Source of the DNA: Planctomycetota bacterium
GTDB taxonomy: Bacteria > Planctomycetota > Planctomycetia > Pirellulales > Lacipirellulaceae
Direction: 5' to 3'
DNA length: 7,341 bases
Assembly: GCA_029259975.1 (NCBI GenBank)
Contig: JAJDEE010000173.1
Span: forward strand, 1-7,341
Numbering within the stretch: position 1 is the first letter of the stretch; each line of letters begins with the position of its first letter. A program made the translations under genes and the position numbers. This document shows positions 1 through 4,594 of this stretch, piece after piece. The notes below the pieces were generated by a model that saw only the letters and a list, made by a program, of their open reading frames with translations, did not search any database and was not told where the DNA came from.

Positions 1-40
1 CCGGTGAAAACCTCATTCTTGCTTTTTTTATTTTGCTGTT

Positions 41-106
41 GCGGGGACGTCAACGACCCCGGTTTAAAAACACCCTCTTCGTGCGCGTTGCCGTGGACGT
101 CCCCGC
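41..106. repeat. Imperfect inverted repeat (hairpin)
   Basis: GCGGGGACGTC at 41-51 is the exact reverse complement of GACGTCCCCGC at 96-106. The stem extends inward by three more pairs after one mismatch, giving 14 of 15 paired positions around a loop of about 36 nt. There is no T-run after either arm, so it does not look like an intrinsic terminator. It may be a remnant of a repeated extragenic palindrome, but its role is unknown. Confidence 0.55.
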
Positions 107-183
107 TACGTGATGCCTGCTCGGCAAACGCGTGGCTAGGTAAATTCTCAATTGCCGCTCGCATTAAGCAGGCAACGATGAAT

Positions 184-212
184 AGCCACAAAAGACGCAG
201 AAAACACAAAAT
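184..212. repeat. A-rich CACAAA/ACGCA-type repeat fragment
   Basis: The stretch reads as short near-tandem units (CACAAA, GACGCAGAAA, CACAAAA). It resembles in style the CACGCAAAGACGC units inside the palindromic element at 2362-2585. Motifs of this type are, as I recall, scattered through many planctomycete genomes. Here only one arm is visible, so it may be a degenerate half of such an element or only a chance low-complexity run. Confidence 0.3.
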
Positions 213-296
213 GCCCACTACTGTTCGGCACGAGATTTGATTCTATATTTATGTTCGGTTTTGACGAGTCTTGGGGCGTCTGACTGCGGGGAAACT

Positions 297-315
297 AAAG
301 GTGTCAGGTACCTTT
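297..315. repeat. REP-like short palindrome
   Basis: The sequence AAAGGTGTCAGGTACCTTT has a 6-bp stem AAAGGT/ACCTTT around a 7-nt loop and is followed by more T residues. Very similar AAAGGTGTC...ACCTTT motifs are, as I recall, typical of repeated extragenic palindromes found near RAYT/IS200-like (TnpA_REP) transposases in planctomycetes. No transposase gene is present in this window, so the assignment as a REP rests on motif resemblance only. Confidence 0.4.
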
Positions 316-431
316 TTGACTGTTTAGGTGGGTTTTTGGTAGGAACGACAGTATTGGGACAGCGACGGTCTTAAGTTTCTTTGCTGCATGCCCGGCCAAC
401 AATCGTCTCTGATTTCTCGGCGGCGATGTGC

Positions 432-749
432 TAAGTTGTCCTCGGCGTCTCACTGCGACGCTTGTTCTTTGACAACTTAACCAAAACGACTTTTGCGACC
501 CCCTAGGCAAAAAGTAAGATCGCTCGTTAACGCTTGCTGGCTAGTCTCAGCGTGCCGAAACGACCCAACATCTCGCGGAGTTTTGCGCTGTTTGCATCTC
601 CAAGTTTCGCAAAACCTCGGCAGTTGCGCAGCCCTTGGGTTTTTGCAACGCGTTGCCAGTAAGAGACTTACTGCTTTTACCCCCATGGAAATTGGGCGAC
701 TTTTGCGAACAAAAACACGTTTGGTTCGCTAGCGCAAAAGTGCCCAAAT
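432..749. repeat. Cluster of consecutive hairpins in a gene-free region
   Basis: Several inverted repeats follow one another. (a) TAAGTTGTC 432-440 pairs perfectly with 471-479, and a 5-bp stem (445-449/457-461) is nested inside it. (b) ACTTTTGC 489-496 pairs with GCAAAAAGT 507-515 with one bulge. (c) ACGCT 530-534 pairs with 549-553. (d) GTTTTGCG 580-587 pairs with CGCAAAAC 608-615. (e) GCAACGCGTTGC 645-656 is a perfect 12-bp palindrome, immediately followed by CAGTAAG 657-663, loop AGA, CTTACTG 667-673. (f) A 17-nt arm 691-707 pairs with 733-749 with one bulge on each side. The stems of b, d and f share a TTTTGCG/CGCAAAA core, and CGACTTTTGCGA recurs at 487-498 and 697-708. This could be a structured RNA or a nest of extragenic palindromes. 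I see no protein in it. Confidence 0.5.
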
Positions 750-1110
750 GCCAGATCGATGCAAAATCGCCGGTTGTCTCACTGGGATCATTCATCCGAG
801 AGAGAAACCTAAGAATCGCACAGAACTCCAAGCCGTCAGTAGGCCAGAGGCTACAGAAATCGTGTCACTTAAAAACAGTCTTCGCGCCAAAGCCGGCCCA
901 TTTCAGACAACCACCTCTGAATCGCAACAATCGCTCAGCACCACGGCTAACACTGGTCTCGCGAGAGGTGTATTTCGAGCCGGTCGAAAATTTGCTGCTA
1001 GAATCCTGGTGATTCGCGGTATGGCCAAGTGCCAAGATAAGTTATCATAAGCTACGTATTCAGTACTTTGGTCCGCAGTAGTGGGCCTCGGAATAAGCGA
1101 GAAATTCACG

Positions 1111-1956
1111 ATGATAGCACAAGCCAATAGTCAGCCGTCCTCGTTCGAGGTTCGTGTCCTGCGTCAAGAAGCTCCTGGCGAGCCGAGCCGTTGGGAGAGG
1201 CATCAGGTCACTTACGAGCCGAACCTCAATGTGATCAGTGTGCTGCAAAAAATTGCTACGCAGGCGACGACCTCCGACGGCAAGAGCACCTCGCCGGTCG
1301 CTTGGGATTGTAACTGCCTAGAAGAAGTTTGCGGTGCTTGCACGATGCTCGTTAATGGCCAGACGCGGCAAGCGTGTTCGGCGTTGGTCGACAAGTTGCT
1401 CGCCGAAACGCCCGTTGGGATTGAGCTGCGACCGATGAGCAAGTTCCCAGTGGTCCGCGACTTGGTCGTCGATCGTGGGCGAATGTTTCGAGCGCTCGAG
1501 CGAGTTCACGCTTGGATTCCTGTCGATGGTTACGGCGATCGGGGGCCTGGCCCGCGCGAGTCGCAAGCAGGGCAAGAATTTCGCTATCCGCTTTCGGAGT
1601 GCATGACCTGCGGTTGCTGTGTTGAGGCGTGTCCGCAGTTTTCGAAGGTGGAACTCACGCAACACATCGACGAGACTGACGAGCAATTAGAGCAACGCAA
1701 GGCACAAGCCTTCGACCAATCGTTTGTCGGTGCCGCAGCGATTAGCCAGACGATGCTTTTCAACGAGCATCCGACAGGACACATGAACGCCGGCCAGCGG
1801 CTTGAAGCGTTGATGGGTCCCGGCGGTTTGCAAATGTGCGGCAATGCCCAGAACTGTGTGGCCGTTTGCCCCAAAGAAATCCCGCTCACCACGTCGATTG
1901 CCAAAGCAGGGCGACAAACGACCGGTTACGCGTTCAAACGATTGTTCGATCGATAG
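1111..1956 (+). CDS. sdhB: Succinate dehydrogenase / fumarate reductase iron-sulfur subunit
   Basis: This is the electron-transfer subunit of succinate:quinone oxidoreductase (complex II). It carries electrons from the flavoprotein SdhA to the membrane quinone site on the cytoplasmic face. The 281-aa product has the full cysteine set. The 2Fe-2S site is C69-x4-C74-x2-C77-x11-C89 in an N-terminal ferredoxin domain. The 4Fe-4S motif is C154-x2-C157-x2-C160-x3-C164-P, and the third motif has C233, C239 and C243-P. Segments such as PNLNVIS, CLEEVCGAC, FPVVRDL and GNAQNCV match the Bacillus-type SdhB as I remember it. Between the second and third cluster motifs there is a charged stretch (about 168-190) longer than in Bacillus. 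I chose ATG 1111 over an in-frame GTG at 1081 because homology begins shortly after it; the ribosome site is weak. No sdhA or sdhC lies in the preceding 1.1 kb, so it is not immediately downstream of its partners. The SUI1-like gene follows after 3 nt. Confidence 0.95.
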   Translation: MIAQANSQPSSFEVRVLRQEAPGEPSRWERHQVTYEPNLNVISVLQKIATQATTSDGKSTSPVAWDCNCLEEVCGACTMLVNGQTRQACSALVDKLLAETPVGIELRPMSKFPVVRDLVVDRGRMFRALERVHAWIPVDGYGDRGPGPRESQAGQEFRYPLSECMTCGCCVEACPQFSKVELTQHIDETDEQLEQRKAQAFDQSFVGAAAISQTMLFNEHPTGHMNAGQRLEALMGPGGLQMCGNAQNCVAVCPKEIPLTTSIAKAGRQTTGYAFKRLFDR

Positions 1957-1959
1957 CCG

Positions 1960-2319
1960 ATGTCGCGACTTTTCGCCGGGACCGAATGGGACCGACCGCC
2001 GCAGTGTGAGCGATGTGGTGAGCTAGAAGAAGTGTGTGAATGTTTGCCCCTTGCAAGATCACCCCTGAAAAAGGGGCCAGCATCGCCATCGAGCCAAACG
2101 GCCAGAGTGGTGGTCGAAAAGCGTAAGCGAGGGAAGCTAATGACCGTGGTGCGTGGGTTGGCTGCTGCCGAGAATGATTTGCCGGCGCTACTCACACAAC
2201 TAAAAAACCACTGCGGTGCGGGCGGAACGATAAATGACGAGCAAATCGAAATCCAAGGCGACCACCTCAATCGCATTCGACAAGCTCTCACAGAAATCGG
2301 CTACCGAGTAAAAGCCTAG
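1960..2319 (+). CDS. yciH: SUI1/YciH-family translation initiation factor-like protein
   Basis: The 119-aa product carries a C-terminal SUI1 (eIF1) domain at about residues 48-118. Hallmarks are KRKRGK, TVVRGL, LK..CGAGGT, and IEIQGDH followed by the closing helix and GYRVK. In eukaryotes and archaea eIF1 controls start-codon fidelity. The bacterial YciH homologue binds the 30S subunit, and its exact role is less settled. The first 30 residues contain C16-x2-C19 and C26-x-C28, a cysteine pattern that could bind zinc, followed by a basic, proline/serine-rich linker (about 31-47). The start ATG lies 3 nt after the sdhB stop with no clear ribosome site of its own, so translation is probably coupled to sdhB. 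The link to succinate dehydrogenase is positional only. Confidence 0.85.
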   Translation: MSRLFAGTEWDRPPQCERCGELEEVCECLPLARSPLKKGPASPSSQTARVVVEKRKRGKLMTVVRGLAAAENDLPALLTQLKNHCGAGGTINDEQIEIQGDHLNRIRQALTEIGYRVKA

Positions 2320-2361
2320 AACCAATAATCAACATCTGCGTCTACCCGCGCCCATCGGCGG

Positions 2362-2585
2362 CTAAATTTCGTAGCCGTTCACGGCCCTAGCTTGAACAGA
2401 GTCTCACGCAAAGGCGCGAAGGCGCTAAGCAAGGAAGAAAGGAAAGGCACAAAGACAGCAGGGGGAAATAGATAATGGTTACTGGACTACGTTTCGTTGT
2501 TTTGGGTGGATTTCTCCCTTTGCGCCTTCGCGTCTTTGCGTCTTTGCGTGAGTTTTCTTTTTTCCGTGAACGGTTACTAAATTTC
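2362..2585. mobile_element. Palindromic MITE-like element with flanking 9-bp direct repeats
   Basis: The core is 2371/2372-2576. Its ends are TAGCCGTTCACGG at 2372-2384 and the inverted copy CCGTGAACGGTTA at 2564-2576 (12 of 13 match). The direct repeat CTAAATTTC flanks it at 2362-2370 and 2577-2585, as a target-site duplication would. Inside is a second pair of arms: TCACGCAAAG plus GCGCGAAGGCGC at 2404-2425 is inverted at 2522-2551. The right arm carries one additional 8-bp CTTTGCGT unit. The centre (about 2426-2521) has no protein-like frame, so the element is non-autonomous. An alternative reading is that the CTAAATTTC copies are part of a longer degenerate terminal inverted repeat, because AAATTT is its own reverse complement. 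It ends about 30 bp before the S4 gene and separates it from the SUI1 gene. Confidence 0.65.
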
Positions 2586-2605
2586 AGAGTACAAGAGAAA
2601 GCAGC

Positions 2606-2818
2606 ATGTCCACCGACGACCCATCGATGATCCGCCTCGACCAGTTTCTCAAGGCTCATGCCATCGTCGGCACGGGCGGGCAGGCGAAGTTACTGATCCA
2701 AGACGGGCAGATTCTCGTCAACAGCGAAGTCGAAACCCGTCGTCGCAGGCAGCTACACCACGGCGATATCGTGCAGTTTGAAGACTTACAACTAACCGTC
2801 GAATTTGAAGAGGGCTAA
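2606..2818 (+). CDS. Small S4-domain RNA-binding protein (YbcJ-like)
   Basis: The 70-aa product is essentially a single S4 domain. The region GGQAKLLIQDGQILVNSEVE (residues 24-43) followed by TRRRRQLHHGD (44-54) and VQF is the characteristic S4 turn and basic RNA-contact loop. It closely resembles E. coli YbcJ as I remember it, including length. S4 domains bind structured RNA, commonly rRNA or tRNA; the specific target of this family is not established. ATG 2606 is preceded by a purine-rich AAGAGAAAG. ATG 2627 (residue 8) is a possible later start and would still keep the whole domain. Any promoter must lie in or near the MITE-like element just upstream. The gene converges on the PFOR operon with only 3 nt between the two stop codons. 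Confidence 0.85.
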   Translation: MSTDDPSMIRLDQFLKAHAIVGTGGQAKLLIQDGQILVNSEVETRRRRQLHHGDIVQFEDLQLTVEFEEG

Positions 2819-2821
2819 GCC

Positions 2822-4468
2822 TCAGATCACACCCGCCAACTCTTGCAAGAGCCGCCAATTTTCCAGGCGATCTTGCTGGGCGCGTTGCATTGTGTCCGAA
2901 GGAGTGCCTTCTTTATCAAAATGCTTTATGAAGCGCCCTTCGCTACGGGCGAAGTCGAAGAAGGTGACTTCCTCCTTGGTTTTGGGGTTAGTCCACCAAT
3001 CGTTTTTCGTCGCTGGGTTGCCTTGCAACGAAAGTTTGTCCTTGATGCGATCGCCCTTGCGCGGATCAAAGATCAACAGAGGAAACGCACGGCTGTCGAC
3101 CGCCAGACGAGCTTGGTGGCTGGCCATGTCGTCGGCGACGCCATGCTCGGGCTGACAGGTGGTGTAGCAGTTGATGATCGCCGGTCCGTCGAACTCGAGA
3201 GCCCCGAGAACTGCTTTGTAAAAGTGATTGGTATGGGCACAGGTAGTTTGTGCCACGTAAGTACGCGGATGCATCATCGCGATCTGTGCGATTTCCTTGC
3301 GGCGTTCCTGCTTGCCATCCAGATGCTTGCCGTGGAAACTCATCTTGGCGTTTTGACCAGTAAAGGTACTCGTCGAGGCTTGGCCACCGGTGTTGGAGTA
3401 AACCTGCGTGTCGAGGACGAACACCTTGACGTTAAGTCCCGAGGCCATCAGTCGCGACAACGATTGGAAGCCGATATCGAACATTGCCCCATCGCCGCCG
3501 ATGCACCACAGCGGACGATCGGTCCAACCCATCTGGTTCCATCGCATGCGCACACCCATCGCGTCGGCGGGGGCGTTTTCAAAGAGCGAGTTGGTCCACG
3601 GCACGAGATACGGATTGTACGGATACGTTGAAGTGTAAACAGTGTTGCAACCGGTCGCCGCGACGATGCCCCATTGATCGCCATACTGGGCACCCGTTGC
3701 AGCGCACATCATCCGCAGCGCGGTTCCCTCGCCGCAACCTGCACACGAGCCAGCACCGCCGACGTAGATGTGCGTCTTTTCTTTGAGCATCATGTCGATG
3801 AGCAGGTTGTCGTTGATGTACGACTCGTCCGAGGGGCCGATCTCTTTGAACAGCCGATGGCTCTTCTTGATCTTATCCATGACCGGCTCGGTCTTGGGAA
3901 TCATTTTCAGCGCCAAGTCGTCGCAAACGGTCACGCATTCCGCACAACCTTTGCATTTACTTGGGTCGATGATGATGGCAAACCGACCGCCTTCCCGGCC
4001 TTTTTTCTTGGGACCATCGTAGTATTTGCGTGTCTTAGACCATTGCTCGCCGAACATCGCCCGATCGTCGGCGTCCTGGATATCGCCCAGCTTTTTCTCC
4101 AGGTCGGGTTCCGCTAAAACCTTGCCAAGAATCGCCGTGTCGGGACACTCGGTCACGCAGTCCATACAGCCAGTGCAGTTTTCGACGACATACTCTGGGA
4201 TTTCTGGAGCGATGTAGCTAAAGTCGCGTAGCGCGGCGGTACCCGCCGGTACGAGCGATCGCGCGACTGCTAAATCCGCTGAGAGGTTCTGCTCGACGGT
4301 GCCCTCTTCGTAGTTGCGGATGACGCGATCGTTGAAATCGTGGACATCGAGAACTGGCAACTCGACCTCTAGATAATCGCGATCGGTGAGTGTGCCGTAC
4401 GAGTTGTTGTTCTGCGTGTCACGACCGTGAGCCGCATTCATGGACTGAGGTTTATCGACTGTAGACAT
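2822..4468 (-). CDS. Pyruvate:ferredoxin/flavodoxin oxidoreductase, C-terminal half (2x4Fe-4S ferredoxin domain plus TPP-binding domain), NifJ-like
   Basis: This 548-aa protein corresponds to the C-terminal half of single-chain NifJ/PFOR, which oxidises pyruvate with CoA to acetyl-CoA and CO2 and reduces ferredoxin or flavodoxin. Residues about 1-90 form a linker and entry segment. A bacterial ferredoxin-type domain follows, with C98-x2-C101-x2-C104-x3-C108-P and C172-x2-C175-x2-C178-x3-C182. The TPP domain begins around GGAGSCAGCGEGT (237-249). C242, C245, C274 and C438 fit the four ligands of the cluster next to TPP. GDGAMF (325-330) and D353 through YSNTGGQ (357-363) form the TPP/Mg site. 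The C-terminal EGRF...W.L segment ends like other NifJ proteins. Compared with my memory of NifJ, about 70 residues between C274 and GDG are absent, and there is no Desulfovibrio-type C-terminal extension. GGAAAGG, 7-8 nt before ATG 4468, is a good ribosome site. Pyruvate is the likeliest substrate, though another 2-oxoacid is possible. Confidence 0.9.
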   Translation of the reverse strand: MSTVDKPQSMNAAHGRDTQNNNSYGTLTDRDYLEVELPVLDVHDFNDRVIRNYEEGTVEQNLSADLAVARSLVPAGTAALRDFSYIAPEIPEYVVENCTGCMDCVTECPDTAILGKVLAEPDLEKKLGDIQDADDRAMFGEQWSKTRKYYDGPKKKGREGGRFAIIIDPSKCKGCAECVTVCDDLALKMIPKTEPVMDKIKKSHRLFKEIGPSDESYINDNLLIDMMLKEKTHIYVGGAGSCAGCGEGTALRMMCAATGAQYGDQWGIVAATGCNTVYTSTYPYNPYLVPWTNSLFENAPADAMGVRMRWNQMGWTDRPLWCIGGDGAMFDIGFQSLSRLMASGLNVKVFVLDTQVYSNTGGQASTSTFTGQNAKMSFHGKHLDGKQERRKEIAQIAMMHPRTYVAQTTCAHTNHFYKAVLGALEFDGPAIINCYTTCQPEHGVADDMASHQARLAVDSRAFPLLIFDPRKGDRIKDKLSLQGNPATKNDWWTNPKTKEEVTFFDFARSEGRFIKHFDKEGTPSDTMQRAQQDRLENWRLLQELAGVI

Positions 4469-4516
4469 GATGAGCCTTTCCGTATTCGTGTCAGTAAACG
4501 ATCTTCCACGGAACCA

Positions 4517-4575
4517 CGACTGTTAGGAAGCGTTAACTCGAGCTAGACGCCTGTTTGGACGCTTCCTGACGGTCG
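4517..4575 (-). repeat. Strong stem-loop between the two PFOR genes
   Basis: CGACTGTTAGGAAGCGT (4517-4533) and ACGCTTCCTGACGGTCG (4559-4575) are inverted copies matching at 15 of 17 positions, with nine consecutive matches next to the 25-nt loop. In the operon mRNA (- strand) the two odd positions are C-A mismatches; read on the + strand they would be G-U pairs. No T-run follows on the - strand, so it does not look like a standard intrinsic terminator. It lies after the stop of the upstream gene and about 48 nt before the downstream start, where it could affect mRNA processing, stability or partial read-through. Confidence 0.6.
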
Positions 4576-4594
4576 CAGTTCTGTTTATCGTGAA

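Larger units (their letters stand above)
1..1110. other. Long intergenic region without a convincing gene
   Basis: No reading frame here looks like a protein. The open frames in this stretch are short, overlap each other on both strands and run straight through inverted repeats. What it does hold is palindromic structure, listed separately: an imperfect hairpin at 41-106, a REP-like palindrome at 297-315, and several hairpins between 432 and 749. Closer to sdhB there is a perfect 10-bp palindrome TCTCGCGAGA at 957-966 and a small inverted repeat GATAA-G-TTATC at 1036-1046. The last lies about 65-75 bp before the sdhB start, where a promoter or operator would be expected, but I cannot assign -35 and -10 boxes with any certainty. 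No tRNA or rRNA is recognisable. Confidence 0.7.

Noticed and set aside
4..240. 78-codon frame with a hydrophobic, Cys-rich start resembling a lipoprotein signal
   Set aside because: It starts at a GTG at the window edge, runs through the 41-106 hairpin and the A-rich repeat, and has no recognisable domain after the first 15 residues.
432..749. CRISPR array or integron attC array
   Set aside because: The hairpins differ in sequence and spacing, there is no constant repeat with regular spacers, and the attC core pairs are not found; no cas or integrase gene is near.
493..1050. Several overlapping 70-125-codon frames on both strands
   Set aside because: They overlap in multiple frames across the hairpin cluster and show no family-like motifs; this is what non-coding DNA of moderate GC gives.
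2387..2659. 90-codon - strand frame
   Set aside because: It is produced by the inverted-repeat arms of the MITE-like element and overlaps the S4 gene; the peptide is low-complexity Arg/Lys/Ser/Leu.
2843..3631. 262-codon + strand frame antisense to the TPP subunit gene
   Set aside because: It lies wholly opposite a strongly supported gene with intact motifs, so it is a shadow frame.
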